Below the pieces are notes generated by a model. The model saw only the letters and a list, made by a program, of their open reading frames with translations. It was not told the DNA's origin and searched no databases. Source: Pseudomonadales bacterium (GTDB lineage Bacteria > Pseudomonadota > Gammaproteobacteria > Pseudomonadales > Ketobacteraceae). From it: a stretch of DNA of 64,000 nucleotides. The stretch is taken from the NCBI GenBank assembly GCA_002708905.1, contig PAPM01000011.1, positions 62,001-126,000 of the forward strand. The letters are read 5' to 3'. Within the stretch, counting starts at the first letter, position 1, and each line of letters starts with the position of its first letter. Shown piece by piece: positions 1 to 9,164 of the stretch. Both the position numbers and the translations under genes were made by a program.

Positions 1-171
1 GCCGGTAATGCATTGAAAGATAAAAGCGCTGCGGAGCTGGGGGAAAAAATCGGCTTGGAAGCTGAGGATCAGGCCGAGCTGAAAGATGAGGTAAAACAGA
101 AGCTGGAAGCAGAGGAAGACCGCGCCAAGAAAAAACTTCAGGAAAAACTGAATAAGTGGCTAAGCAAGTAA
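1..171 (+). CDS. C-terminal end of an unidentified protein (partial)
   Basis: An open frame runs from the first base of the window to a TAA at 169-171, giving 56 residues. The tail is very rich in Lys and Glu, ends in KLNKWLSK, and should form a charged amphipathic helix. It is followed directly by a good terminator, which supports it being the real end of a gene. Charged helical tails of this kind occur at the ends of AsmA-like and other envelope proteins, but nothing here identifies the family. Function is unknown because the gene body lies outside the window. Confidence 0.55.
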   Translation, partial: AGNALKDKSAAELGEKIGLEAEDQAELKDEVKQKLEAEEDRAKKKLQEKLNKWLSK

Positions 172-192
172 CCGGCTTGCACAGGCAATAAA

Positions 193-220
193 AAAGCCCG
201 CTTCTGCGGGCTTTCTTCTT
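193..220. terminator. Rho-independent terminator, probably bidirectional
   Basis: A perfect 7-bp stem AGCCCGC / GCGGGCT (195-201 and 206-212) closes a TTCT loop. It is followed by a T-rich tail on the + strand and preceded by a run of A. The A run would serve as a T tail on the - strand, so the hairpin can end both the upstream gene and the convergent oxidoreductase gene. Confidence 0.85.
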
Positions 221-238
221 AACACTCCACCGAATCCA

Positions 239-1813
239 TCAGCACAGACGCGGTATCAGGTTCGCCATGATTCGCTCTGCATTGGCCGCAATGGTCAGGG
301 ATGGATTGGATGCGGCGGTGGCACCCGGCATCAACGCGCCGTCCATCACGAACAGGTTTGGCTGGCCGAACACTTCACCGGTTTCAGTGTCCGTGGCTTC
401 ACCCATGGTAGCGCCACCCAGAGGGTGCCACATGGTTGGGCGTCCCATGGCGGTGTCGGGTAACGGCATACCACCACTGAAGGCGCTTAATTTCATCAGG
501 CTTTCCATATGCGCCTGGCGCGCAAAATTATTATCGTCCATCGGCCAATTGATAAAGGCTTTGTCGGTTTCCGGTACATAGCTGATGCTGCCGAATTGGT
601 CCGGTGCACACATGGCCATTTGCAACTGCGTCGGCGGCTGACCTGGCGCCGAGTTGGCGGGTGAGTGCATAAAGCCAACCGGTTTGATGGAGTTGTTGAA
701 ATCCCAGGCGGCAATACTCGGTGGTCCGCCCTGAACCGGGCCAAGGTCATCCTGCACACCAATACGCGCCATCAGTTCATCACCGTTGGCGGCCCAGTTC
801 TGACCGATCTGGTCATTAATACCTTTCAGATCACCCATTGCCTTGGCTTTCAACAGCAGTCGTGATGTGTTGATGGAGCCGGCCGCCATAAACAGATACT
901 CGCAGCCGATGATGTGATTCATCAGCACATTGCCCTCCGGGTCCAGAACTTCGCAATGAACGATGTAGGGGCCTTTACGACCGAATTGGGTAATGGATTT
1001 AACGTTATGCAGAGTGTGGACGGAAACGTTGCCGGTGGCTTCCGCATCGGCAATATAGTTTTTATCCAGGGTATTTTTGGCGCCGCTGTTACAGCTGAAG
1101 ACATATTCCCCGATTGAGGCGGCATAGGGGAGCTCACCGGTCAGCTCTTTGCGAATGATGTTCCAGTTAAAGCCAACGTCGCTTTTCTTCACCGTAAAGC
1201 CCGCGCTGGTCGCATTCTTGATGAACGCCTGCTTCGCCTTGTAGAACGGGGTTGCCAGAATATCATCGGGCACCGGTCCGCCGCTTACCTGGGCCAATAC
1301 TTTGGGATAGAACTCACTGGCCATCTCCCCATAATCAATGTAGGGGAACATGGGTGAGAATATTTCCTCTCTCGGTTGCAGCAGTACGCCGCCGTAGACC
1401 AACGAACCACCACCCAGACCGGCACCGACCACCGAATCCACTGTATCCCCTGCAATGCGCTCTAGCATGCCGGTGTAGCGGTTTACAGGAATCTGGCCGG
1501 AAGGCGCATCAAAGTCGCTCAGCCAGGTGGTCCGGCCGTCGCCCTGCACCATGGTTTGCAGGGTGGGGTAACTGTCAGGGCCGTTGTAGGACCAACGCAG
1601 TCCACGTTCGATGAGGGCGGTCGAGAAGCCGGCTTGTCCGAGTCTCAGGGCGGCTACGGAACCACCAAACCCGGAACCGATTACGGCGGCTTTCTTGGCA
1701 GAGCGTACTGTCGGGATGTCGCCACCGCAGCCTACTGTAGCGGTGATGCTGGTGGCAGCCGCAGCGTAAACACTGCTTTTAATAAATTTACGGCGAGAAA
1801 AGTTGTTCTTCAT
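239..1813 (-). CDS. Tat-exported GMC oxidoreductase, cholesterol-oxidase-like
   Basis: This 524-residue flavoprotein probably oxidises a sterol or other alcohol outside the cytoplasm. The N-terminus carries a twin-arginine signal (SRRKFIK, residues 6-12) and an Ala-rich hydrophobic stretch ending near a Cys at about 29. The FAD-binding motif GSGFGG lies at 46-51. The GAGLGGGSLVYGG segment and the C-terminal WHPLGG...DGALMPG...NPSLTIAANAER block match class I (non-covalent FAD) cholesterol oxidases. In that family the His of HPLGG and the Asn of NP are active-site residues, and both are present. The gene stands alone, with a terminator after it and about 500 non-coding bases before it. The substrate is inferred and could be another secondary alcohol. 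Confidence 0.82.
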   Translation of the reverse strand: MKNNFSRRKFIKSSVYAAAATSITATVGCGGDIPTVRSAKKAAVIGSGFGGSVAALRLGQAGFSTALIERGLRWSYNGPDSYPTLQTMVQGDGRTTWLSDFDAPSGQIPVNRYTGMLERIAGDTVDSVVGAGLGGGSLVYGGVLLQPREEIFSPMFPYIDYGEMASEFYPKVLAQVSGGPVPDDILATPFYKAKQAFIKNATSAGFTVKKSDVGFNWNIIRKELTGELPYAASIGEYVFSCNSGAKNTLDKNYIADAEATGNVSVHTLHNVKSITQFGRKGPYIVHCEVLDPEGNVLMNHIIGCEYLFMAAGSINTSRLLLKAKAMGDLKGINDQIGQNWAANGDELMARIGVQDDLGPVQGGPPSIAAWDFNNSIKPVGFMHSPANSAPGQPPTQLQMAMCAPDQFGSISYVPETDKAFINWPMDDNNFARQAHMESLMKLSAFSGGMPLPDTAMGRPTMWHPLGGATMGEATDTETGEVFGQPNLFVMDGALMPGATAASNPSLTIAANAERIMANLIPRLC

Positions 1814-2329
1814 TGGTCGGCCTCTTACTTCTTTGGAGTGTTCTTGTTTTCAATGCGCAATTTTCTTGTGCATGAATGGCGAGCGGGGGTGAATGGCCCG
1901 CCGGCTCAAAAATTCTTTTTGATCAAATTATGGTCAACGATACTGTTAGAAAGAGTGGTAGTGACAACGCATCCTGTCAAAGTTGATCGTCGTGACGAAA
2001 AGCAAAAATGTGAACCAGTTCAATGGGTGAAATTTGCAGAATGATTGCCTTGTTGGAGGTAATATCGTGTTTACTCAGGTGCGATCATTATTGCTTTCCA
2101 TCCCAATGCTCATCAATTCAGGAAGTTTTCCCTAGTTCGAAGAAATCACTGTAGCTGACGCATCAGTATTGGCGGTCAAGAGTAAAGTTTTGTAATGCTT
2201 TGTAATGTTGTGTGTCTTGCATGAGCGGACTGGCGGGGGCCCTCCGCCATGCTCGTGCTTCTCCAAATTTCTACCATACTTAAGGAAGTACTCATATTGA
2301 TCCCGGCGTCCCAGTAAGAGACCGAAGTC
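1814..2329. other. Non-coding region with paired TGTAATG repeats
   Basis: About 500 bases lie between divergent genes with no convincing gene. A 74-codon frame on the - strand (2132-2356) overlaps the next gene start and looks spurious. The stretch is AT-rich and includes the palindrome TTTGATCAAA near 1918. It also holds two copies of TGTAATG exactly 10 bp apart (2191-2207). No strong sigma-70 promoter was found by eye. Confidence 0.6.
2191..2207 (+). promoter_or_regulatory. Candidate activator site: TGTAATG direct repeat, 10-bp period
   Basis: TGTAATG occurs at 2191-2197 and 2201-2207, one helical turn apart and about 125 bases upstream of the GspE-type ATPase start. The same pair with the same spacing occurs at 57311-57327, upstream of the diguanylate cyclase genes. 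The regulator is unknown, and a site role is inferred from spacing and recurrence only. Confidence 0.4.
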
Positions 2330-4096
2330 ATGGCCAACCCACAGCACCTCAATCACGGCCCCCAGTGCCGCTGTACCGATCCCATCACCAATTCAGCAGA
2401 GTTGCGCAAGCATCAACAGGATTTCTATAAGTTCACGGCCAGTCCCCTGGGTGAGATTTTGTTGGAGTTGGGTCTGGTCAAGCCGGAGCAGATCAGTTCC
2501 GCCCTTGAGGAACAGAAGGTCAGTCACAAACGCCTGGGGGAGATTCTGATTGAACAGGGTGTGGTGAGCCGGGACGACGTGTTGCGCGGTCTGTGTCAAC
2601 GCTTCGGGGTGCCTTACGTCAACCTGCGTCAATTTGACGTGGACCCGAAGGCGGTGGCGCAGGTGCCCGGGCATTTCGCCCGCAAACACCTGGTGATGCC
2701 CCTGTTGCTGGATCAGGACCGGCTGCTGGTCGCGGTCACCGACCCTTCCGATTCTGAACTCATCAATATGCTGCGTTTTATGACCGGCAAGGTGTTGGAG
2801 TTTTGCATTGCACCTTCCGATGACATTGCCTATGCCATCAGCAGTTATTACGGTGGTCAGGAAATGCAATCAGCCCTGGATGATCTGGCGGTGTTTTCCT
2901 CCGATGAACCGTTCCATGTGGATGCCGACAGTGAGGAGGTTCTGGGTAACGAGCGTCCTGTGGTGCAGCTGGTGCAGAGCGTCATCTCGGATGCCATGGC
3001 CCGCCGCGCGTCGGATATTCACGTACGACCCAGGGAGTCGGTGGTGGAGCTGTACTTTCGGGTGGACGGTGTGATGCAGCATATCCGCTCCTTCAACAAG
3101 AAACTGCTGCCGGCGGTAGTGAGTCGTATCAAGATTGTGGGCAACATGGATATTTCAGAACACCGGTTGCCCCAGGATGGTCGCTCCCGCATTCACTACC
3201 TGGATAAAACCGTAGACCTGCGGATTTCCATTATTCCCACGGTCCATGGCGAGAGCGTGGTAATCCGCTTGCTGGACACCCAGTTTGCCCTGAAGGATCT
3301 GGAAGCGTTGGGTTTTGAAGGGCGGGATGCCGAGGAGCTACGGCATTTGCTGACCCGCAATAACGGGATCTTTCTGGTGACCGGCCCCACCGGGTCCGGT
3401 AAGTCCACCACCCTCTACACCGCTCTCGACCATATCCGCTCCAGCAACGTCAATATCATCACCGTGGAAGATCCGGTGGAATACCACGTGGACGGCATCA
3501 CCCAGATTCAGGTAAATCATGAGACGGGATACTCTTTTGCCCGGGCCTTGCGCCACATTCTGCGCCATGATCCCGATGTGATTATGGTGGGTGAAATCCG
3601 GGATGAGGAAACCGCCAAAATGGCAGTGGAGAGTGCGCTTACCGGCCATCTGGTGTTGAGTACGTTGCATACCAACGATGCCGCCACCACGGTGACCCGC
3701 TTGATTGAAATCGGTGTTGAACCCTACCTGGTGAACAGCTCACTGATCGGTGTGCTGGCCCAGCGACTGGTGCGCTGTAACTGCGTGCACTGTATGCAGG
3801 AGGAGAAGATCGAACTCTCGGTGCGAAAGGTGTTGGGGGTGTCTGAGGATGAGGTGTTTTACAAGGGCGTGGGTTGTGATCTGTGCCATAACACCGGGGT
3901 CAGTGGACGCATGGCGGTGTATGAATTGCTGGTGATGACGCCGGACCTGCGCAAATTGCTGGCGCAGCGGGTGCCGGCGGACGAGATTGGTGAGCAGGCC
4001 ATTCGGGATGGCATGACCCCGCTAACGGAAAGCGCCTTGAAGGTGGCCCGTTCCCGTAAAATTCCGCTTTCTGAAGTTTATCGAGTTCGTCTGTAG
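2330..4096 (+). CDS. GspE/PilB-type secretion or pilus ATPase with MshEN domain
   Basis: This 588-residue hexameric ATPase type powers type II secretion or type IV pilus assembly at the inner membrane. Residues 39-62 and 68-90 form two 24-residue motifs separated by five residues. That is the layout of the MshEN c-di-GMP-binding domain; the second starts RLGEIL, while the first has Pro in place of the Arg. The ATPase core follows, with Walker A GPTGSGKST near 351 and the DPDVIMVGEIRDEETA Walker B region. A CxxC...CxxC zinc site (CNCVHC near 482 and CDLC near 515) is typical of GspE/PilB. No other pilus or secretion gene is adjacent, so the partner machine is encoded elsewhere. Calling it specifically GspE, PilB or MshE is not justified. 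Confidence 0.88.
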   Translation: MANPQHLNHGPQCRCTDPITNSAELRKHQQDFYKFTASPLGEILLELGLVKPEQISSALEEQKVSHKRLGEILIEQGVVSRDDVLRGLCQRFGVPYVNLRQFDVDPKAVAQVPGHFARKHLVMPLLLDQDRLLVAVTDPSDSELINMLRFMTGKVLEFCIAPSDDIAYAISSYYGGQEMQSALDDLAVFSSDEPFHVDADSEEVLGNERPVVQLVQSVISDAMARRASDIHVRPRESVVELYFRVDGVMQHIRSFNKKLLPAVVSRIKIVGNMDISEHRLPQDGRSRIHYLDKTVDLRISIIPTVHGESVVIRLLDTQFALKDLEALGFEGRDAEELRHLLTRNNGIFLVTGPTGSGKSTTLYTALDHIRSSNVNIITVEDPVEYHVDGITQIQVNHETGYSFARALRHILRHDPDVIMVGEIRDEETAKMAVESALTGHLVLSTLHTNDAATTVTRLIEIGVEPYLVNSSLIGVLAQRLVRCNCVHCMQEEKIELSVRKVLGVSEDEVFYKGVGCDLCHNTGVSGRMAVYELLVMTPDLRKLLAQRVPADEIGEQAIRDGMTPLTESALKVARSRKIPLSEVYRVRL

Positions 4097-4118
4097 CGGC
4101 GGTGCTGATAACGGGGGG

Positions 4119-4952
4119 CTAGGCACGCAGGTGGTTACGCAATCGGCCGCGTTCGACCAGGGGCTCCTGGCCCAGTTCCTCGATTACCACCCCTTCATTG
4201 AACCGTCCCTGGAACAGATTGGTACTGATCACCGCCAGGGGGCGTTTGCCATCCAATCCCAGCTTGCGCATTGGGCGGGTGGTGGGATGATCCCCGGCAC
4301 CCAGCTTGAGGCGGAATGACAGCGGCAGATGGACGTCAAAGGGGCTGCTGGTTTCCAGAATTGACCGCATCATCTGGTTGTTGAGAATGGAAAACATGTT
4401 GAAGCCCAGGGGGCGCATTTTCCAGACCTTGGGCCCCCAGCCGGAGAACTCGAACAGGGGTTGCTGAGTCTCCATGCATTCCACTTTACAGAGCAGCCCG
4501 GACTTCTCCAGTTGCAGGTCAATGTGCGCTGGCGTTTTCGGGTGGCCCCACAGCTCTCTTCCCACATGCATCATACGCAGACTATCGGTTGGGCAATTCA
4601 CCAGATAGAACCCCATGTGACGCTGGTCGGGGCGGGAGAACAGCTCCCGCCACGGGGAAACCGGCTGGAATCCCTGGCAGCGGGAGACCGGAACGGCGAG
4701 CGCGGCAATGCTGTAGCCGCTCTCACTACAATGGGTAAACCGGGCCATCACCAGTGAGACGATGGCGTAGTCGCCAAATGTCATGGCCGGTCTCAGGCTG
4801 GTGTTGCGGAGTAACGCCTGGGCCCGGTGAAGGCGAGTGCAGAACAGTGCCACGCTGTAATCACCTTCTTTGTAAAGCACTGGTACTTCCACCGGTCCCG
4901 ATGAGGTTTCCATCGTGCGTTGGGGCACCTGGAAGAATGGATCAATCTGCAT
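4119..4952 (-). CDS. Acetoacetate decarboxylase-like superfamily protein
   Basis: This 277-residue protein has the acetoacetate decarboxylase (ADC) fold signature GRELWGHPKTPA at about 131-142. In true ADC the equivalent site is FPKK: the first Lys forms the Schiff base and the second lowers its pKa. Here the first Lys (139) is kept and the second is Thr (140), so decarboxylase activity is doubtful. Related ADC-fold proteins act as aldolases, dehydratases or have no known role. There is no signal peptide. The gene converges on the secretion ATPase with a 22-base gap and diverges from guaB, so neighbours do not suggest a pathway. Confidence 0.72.
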   Translation of the reverse strand: MQIDPFFQVPQRTMETSSGPVEVPVLYKEGDYSVALFCTRLHRAQALLRNTSLRPAMTFGDYAIVSLVMARFTHCSESGYSIAALAVPVSRCQGFQPVSPWRELFSRPDQRHMGFYLVNCPTDSLRMMHVGRELWGHPKTPAHIDLQLEKSGLLCKVECMETQQPLFEFSGWGPKVWKMRPLGFNMFSILNNQMMRSILETSSPFDVHLPLSFRLKLGAGDHPTTRPMRKLGLDGKRPLAVISTNLFQGRFNEGVVIEELGQEPLVERGRLRNHLRA

Positions 4953-5099
4953 TGCAACGCCTTGTTTATCTTATTGTTAGCCCTTTAGAGGATTATATGA
5001 ATTTCTGCCTATTCTATAAGCGGCATTTGGGGTCAAAATGACCAGGTCATTGGCCTGTTTGACTCGGTTTGTGACCAGTTAGTTTCCAAGGTTGCTGTA

Positions 5100-5128
5100 T
5101 TTCAACGGACATGGAGCTTTGCTATAAT
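5100..5128 (+). promoter_or_regulatory. Sigma-70 promoter of guaBA
   Basis: A consensus TATAAT at 5123-5128 is preceded by TG one base away (extended -10). A weak -35, TTTCAA at 5100-5105, lies 17 bases upstream. Transcription should begin near 5135, leaving a leader of about 35 bases before guaB. No clear PurR box was seen. Confidence 0.75.
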
Positions 5129-5169
5129 CGCGCGTTTAATTATTCCCCCCGCAACAAGGCTGACACTGC

Positions 5170-6636
5170 ATGTTACGTATTGCTCAGGAAGCTCTCACTT
5201 TTGATGATGTACTCCTACTGCCCGGCTACTCCGAGATCCTGCCCCGGGATGTGCAACTGAAAACCCGGCTTACCCGTGACATTACCCTGAATATTCCGCT
5301 GGTATCGGCGGCGATGGATACCGTAACCGAGTCCCGTTTGGCTATCAGCATGGCTCAGGAAGGTGGGATTGGCATCCTGCACAAGAACATGACCCCGGAA
5401 GAGCAGGCCCGCCAGGTGAAGGCGGTCAAGAAGTTCGAAAGCGGTGTGGTCCGCGACCCTATTACGGTGTCGCCTGAGACCACTGTGGGCAAACTGATTG
5501 AAATTACCCAGATCAACAATATCTCCGGGGTGCCGGTGGTGGACGGTGACCGGCTGGTGGGGATTGTCACCAGCCGGGATTTACGCTTTGAAGACCGTTT
5601 TGATCAACCGGTCTCGGCCATCATGACCCCGAAAGAAAAACTGGTCACGGCCAAAGAAGGAGCCAGCACCAAGGAAATCAAAGGTCTTTTGCATAAATTT
5701 CGTATAGAAAAGATCCTGTTGGTGGATGATGAATTCCGCCTCAAAGGTATGGTCACCAATACTGATATCCTGAAAGCCGAAGCCTATCCCCATTCCTGTA
5801 AGGACGACCAGGGCCGCCTGCGGGTGGGCGCTGCGGTGGGCACCGGTGACGGTACCGAAGAGCGGGTGGCGGCGCTGGTGGAAGCCGGTGTGGACGTGCT
5901 GGTGGTGGACACGGCTCACGGTCATTCCAAAGGCGTCATCGACCGGGTGCGCTGGGTAACCGAGAATTATCCCCAGGTTCAGGTCATCGGCGGCAACATC
6001 GCGACCCCCGAAGCCGCGCTGGCGTTGGCGGATGCCGGTGCCCATGGCGTTAAGGTAGGTATTGGTCCCGGCTCTATCTGCACAACACGCATTGTTGCCG
6101 GTATTGGTGTGCCGCAGATTACCGCAGTGGCCAACGTGGTGAACGCATTGAAAGATCGCAATGTACCGGTCATCGCCGATGGCGGCGTGCGCTTCTCCGG
6201 CGACATTGCCAAAGCGATTGCAGCGGGTGCCCATGCCATTATGGTGGGTGGTCTGCTGGCCGGTACCGAAGAGGCCCCCGGTGAGGTTGAGTTGTATCAG
6301 GGGCGCTATTACAAGGCTTATCGCGGCATGGGCTCTTTGGGGGCGATGGCGCAAAACCAGGGTTCCAGTGACCGTTACTTCCAGGATGCATCCCAGGGTG
6401 TGGAAAAGCTGGTGCCAGAGGGTATCGAAGGCCGCGTTCCTTACAAAGGGCCAATGTCCGCCATTGTCCTGCAGTTGATGGGTGGGGTACGTGCCAGCAT
6501 GGGTTATACCGGATGCTCCACCATCGAAGACATGCGCACCAAGCCCACCTTCGTGCGGGTGACCGGTGCCGGTATGAAGGAAAGTCATGTCCACGACGTT
6601 ACCATTACCAAAGAGGCGCCCAACTACCGTTCCTGA
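5170..6636 (+). CDS. guaB: IMP dehydrogenase
   Basis: GuaB oxidises IMP to XMP with NAD+, the committed step of guanine nucleotide synthesis. The 488 residues match the usual length. The TIM-barrel core is interrupted by a pair of CBS domains at roughly 95-205, which bind adenine nucleotides in this family. The catalytic loop GPGSICTTR places the active Cys at 304. The flap and C-terminus ([10 protein letters not shown], later [11 protein letters not shown]) are intact. AAGG sits about 10 bases before the ATG. It is followed after 89 bases by guaA, the next enzyme in the pathway, with a hairpin between them. Confidence 0.98.
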   Translation: MLRIAQEALTFDDVLLLPGYSEILPRDVQLKTRLTRDITLNIPLVSAAMDTVTESRLAISMAQEGGIGILHKNMTPEEQARQVKAVKKFESGVVRDPITVSPETTVGKLIEITQINNISGVPVVDGDRLVGIVTSRDLRFEDRFDQPVSAIMTPKEKLVTAKEGASTKEIKGLLHKFRIEKILLVDDEFRLKGMVTNTDILKAEAYPHSCKDDQGRLRVGAAVGTGDGTEERVAALVEAGVDVLVVDTAHGHSKGVIDRVRWVTENYPQVQVIGGNIATPEAALALADAGAHGVKVGIGPGSICTTRIVAGIGVPQITAVANVVNALKDRNVPVIADGGVRFSGDIAKAIAAGAHAIMVGGLLAGTEEAPGEVELYQGRYYKAYRGMGSLGAMAQNQGSSDRYFQDASQGVEKLVPEGIEGRVPYKGPMSAIVLQLMGGVRASMGYTGCSTIEDMRTKPTFVRVTGAGMKESHVHDVTITKEAPNYRS

Positions 6637-6664
6637 CCGGTACAGCGTCAACGACAGTTTCACG

Positions 6665-6707
6665 GCCAGCCGAACCCGCCAACGGGCGGCTGGCTTTTCA
6701 GTTTTTT
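6665..6707 (+). terminator. Intercistronic terminator-like hairpin between guaB and guaA
   Basis: GCCAGCCG (6665-6672) pairs with CGGCTGGC (6687-6694), and an inner CCCG/CGGG pairing extends the stem past an AA bulge. TTTT and then a 7-T run follow within 13 bases. This looks like an intrinsic terminator placed inside the guaBA unit, so it could reduce guaA expression relative to guaB, or guaA could have its own start downstream. Confidence 0.7.
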
Positions 6708-6725
6708 TAGGGAATCCCGACCATC

Positions 6726-8291
6726 ATGACTGACATCCACGCCCAGCGCATACTTATTCTGGACTTCGGTTCTCAATACACTCAATTGATTGCCCGCCGT
6801 GTGCGGGAGATTGGGGTTTACTGTGAGCTTTGGGCCTGTGACGCCTCTCCTGAGGACATTAAAGCCTTTGCACCCAATGGTGTGATCCTGTCTGGTGGCC
6901 CTGAATCCGTGATCGGTGAGGATACGCCACGGGCCCCGGATCTGGTGTTTGAAATGGGTATCCCGGTGTTGGGAATTTGCTATGGCATGCAAACCATGGC
7001 AGCGCAGTTTGGTGGCAAGGTGGCCAGTTCCGATCATCGCGAGTTTGGCTATGCGGAAGTGCGTTTGAAAGGCGGCAGCAAGCTGCTGGAGGGGCTGGAT
7101 GATCATGCCGGTCTGAAGAAGTTGGATGTGTGGATGAGCCACGGTGACAAAGTGGTTGAGCTGCCCCCCGGTTTCGAATGCATTGCGGAAACCGGAAGTG
7201 CACCGATCGCGGCCATGGCGAACGAACAGAAAGGTTACTACGGTGTGCAGTTTCACCCTGAAGTCACCCACACCAAACAGGGTGGCGAAATACTCAAGCG
7301 TTTTGTCCGTGAAATCTGTGGCTGTGATGCGCTCTGGACGCCCGGCAATATCATTGAGGATATGGTGGCCCGGGTGCGTGAGCAGGTGGGCGACGATGAA
7401 GTATTGTTAGGTCTGTCCGGTGGTGTGGACTCATCTGTAGTAGCAGCATTGTTGCACAAAGCCATCGGCGACAAGCTCACCTGTGTGTTCGTTGATAACG
7501 GATTGCTGCGCCTGAACGAAGGCGACCAGGTAATGGATATGTTCGCCCAGCACATGGGCATTCGGGTGATTCGGGTGGACGCGGAGGATTTGTTCCTGGG
7601 CAAGCTGGCCGGGAAAAAAGACCCGGAAGACAAGCGCAAGATCATCGGTAATACCTTCATTGAAGTGTTCGATGTGGAAAGCTCCAAACTGAATGAGATC
7701 AAGTGGCTGGCCCAGGGCACCATTTATCCTGACGTGATTGAATCCGCCGGGTCCAAAACCGGTAAAGCCCATGTCATCAAATCCCATCACAATGTCGGCG
7801 GTCTGCCGGAGCATATGAAAATGCAATTGGTGGAGCCGCTGCGTGAGCTGTTCAAGGATGAAGTGCGCAAGATCGGCCTGGAGCTGGGGCTGCCCTACGA
7901 CATGGTCTATCGTCACCCATTCCCCGGCCCTGGCCTGGGTGTGCGGATTTTGGGTGAAGTGAAAAAAGAATACGCCGACATCCTGCGGGAAGCGGATCAT
8001 ATTTTTATCGAAGAACTGCACCGGGCGGACTGGTATCACAAGGTCAGCCAGGCGTTTGCGGTATTTCTGCCGGTGAAGTCCGTGGGCGTCACCGGGGATG
8101 GTCGTCGTTACGAGTATGTGGTGGCCATTCGCGCGGTGGAAACCATCGATTTCATGACCGCCCGTTGGGCCCATTTACCCTATGATTTGTTGGAAAAAGT
8201 ATCCAGCCGGATCATTCAGGAGATTCCGGGTATTTCCCGGGTCACCTATGACATTTCTTCCAAGCCACCGGCTACCATTGAGTGGGAGTGA
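6726..8291 (+). CDS. guaA: GMP synthase (glutamine-hydrolysing)
   Basis: GuaA aminates XMP to GMP using glutamine and ATP. The 521 residues show the N-terminal class I amidotransferase with the triad Cys85 (GICYGM), His177 and Glu179 (FHPEVTH). The ATP pyrophosphatase P-loop SGGVDSS lies near 230. The C-terminal dimerisation domain ends in the conserved PPATIEWE. It converges on the SDR gene with a 34-base gap. Confidence 0.98.
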   Translation: MTDIHAQRILILDFGSQYTQLIARRVREIGVYCELWACDASPEDIKAFAPNGVILSGGPESVIGEDTPRAPDLVFEMGIPVLGICYGMQTMAAQFGGKVASSDHREFGYAEVRLKGGSKLLEGLDDHAGLKKLDVWMSHGDKVVELPPGFECIAETGSAPIAAMANEQKGYYGVQFHPEVTHTKQGGEILKRFVREICGCDALWTPGNIIEDMVARVREQVGDDEVLLGLSGGVDSSVVAALLHKAIGDKLTCVFVDNGLLRLNEGDQVMDMFAQHMGIRVIRVDAEDLFLGKLAGKKDPEDKRKIIGNTFIEVFDVESSKLNEIKWLAQGTIYPDVIESAGSKTGKAHVIKSHHNVGGLPEHMKMQLVEPLRELFKDEVRKIGLELGLPYDMVYRHPFPGPGLGVRILGEVKKEYADILREADHIFIEELHRADWYHKVSQAFAVFLPVKSVGVTGDGRRYEYVVAIRAVETIDFMTARWAHLPYDLLEKVSSRIIQEIPGISRVTYDISSKPPATIEWE

Positions 8292-8325
8292 TTCGCCAAA
8301 ATCACCCCCAAAAGCGGGCATACCA

Positions 8326-9147
8326 TCAACGGGATTGAGTTGCGTTCTTGATCCGGTTTGAGGTGCGCTTGATCATGAATGACAGGAAACCATGAAATAA
8401 TTCTGGGATATAACGGGCCGCCCAGGCGGTCAGTTTGCCGCTGATGCTGGGGATAATCAGCCACTGTCGTTGGTCCAACCCATCCACAATTGCGTCACAG
8501 GCTTCTTCCACGTGCATGGTGCCCGCAATCTTTTTCAGCTCCATGGATACGGGATTGGCGTGTAGCCTTTCCGCTTCCACCAAAGGCGTGAACACTTCCG
8601 GTGGGCAAATACAGCTGATGTTAAAACCCTGCAATTCGTACTCGTAGCGCAGTGTGGTGGCCAAACCCAGCACACCGAATTTGGAGGAGCCGTAGGCGCT
8701 GTATCCATAGTTACTGGTGATCCCGGCCAGGGATGCCACCAAAGCCAGGTGACCGCCCTTTGCCAAATGGGGGATTACCGAGGCAGCATAGTTGTAGCTT
8801 CCGATCAGGTTTACCTGAATAACGCGGCTGAATTCTCCCGGTTGCATATCGGCAATGGTTTTGCACAGGGGGATTCCGGCCGAGTTGATAGCGAGACTCA
8901 CTTTACCAAAGTACTTTTGTGCAGCCTGTATGGCGTTAACCAAGGCCTGCTGGTCGGTAACATCCGCTTCATGGAATTCCCACTCGCTTGCTCCGACAGC
9001 GGCGGCGATCTCCAACTGCTTTCTGGCGACATCGCCTAAGCGTAAATCCAGCACGGTGACGCGGTCTCCCCGTTTGAGATAGCGAAGAACCATGCCCAAA
9101 CCCAAGCCACTGGCTCCACCTGAAATGACGACATGTCTGGTATTCAT
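8326..9147 (-). CDS. Short-chain dehydrogenase/reductase, last gene of cupin operon
   Basis: A classical NAD(P)-dependent SDR of about 273 residues. It shows the cofactor motif GGASGLGLG, the NSAG motif and the catalytic Ser...Tyr-x3-Lys (AYGSSKF). The C-terminal part, with a PPEVFTP motif after the core and a hydrophobic, basic tail, recalls 3-ketodihydrosphingosine-reductase-like SDRs, but this is only resemblance. Two starts are possible. ATG at 9168 overlaps the upstream stop as ATGA. ATG at 9147 has GGAG eight bases before it and is chosen here. It lies directly after the epimerase-like gene, so the two reductases are probably co-translated. The substrate is unknown. Confidence 0.88.
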   Translation of the reverse strand: MNTRHVVISGGASGLGLGMVLRYLKRGDRVTVLDLRLGDVARKQLEIAAAVGASEWEFHEADVTDQQALVNAIQAAQKYFGKVSLAINSAGIPLCKTIADMQPGEFSRVIQVNLIGSYNYAASVIPHLAKGGHLALVASLAGITSNYGYSAYGSSKFGVLGLATTLRYEYELQGFNISCICPPEVFTPLVEAERLHANPVSMELKKIAGTMHVEEACDAIVDGLDQRQWLIIPSISGKLTAWAARYIPELFHGFLSFMIKRTSNRIKNATQSR

Positions 9148-9164
9148 TGTTTTTGCTCCATCTT

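Noticed and set aside
2132-2356. A 74-codon frame on the - strand upstream of the GspE-type gene
   Set aside because: It overlaps the start of that gene, lacks a ribosome site and has no coherent composition.
5581-6663. A 360-codon open frame on the - strand
   Set aside because: Antisense to guaB and ends inside its terminator hairpin region.
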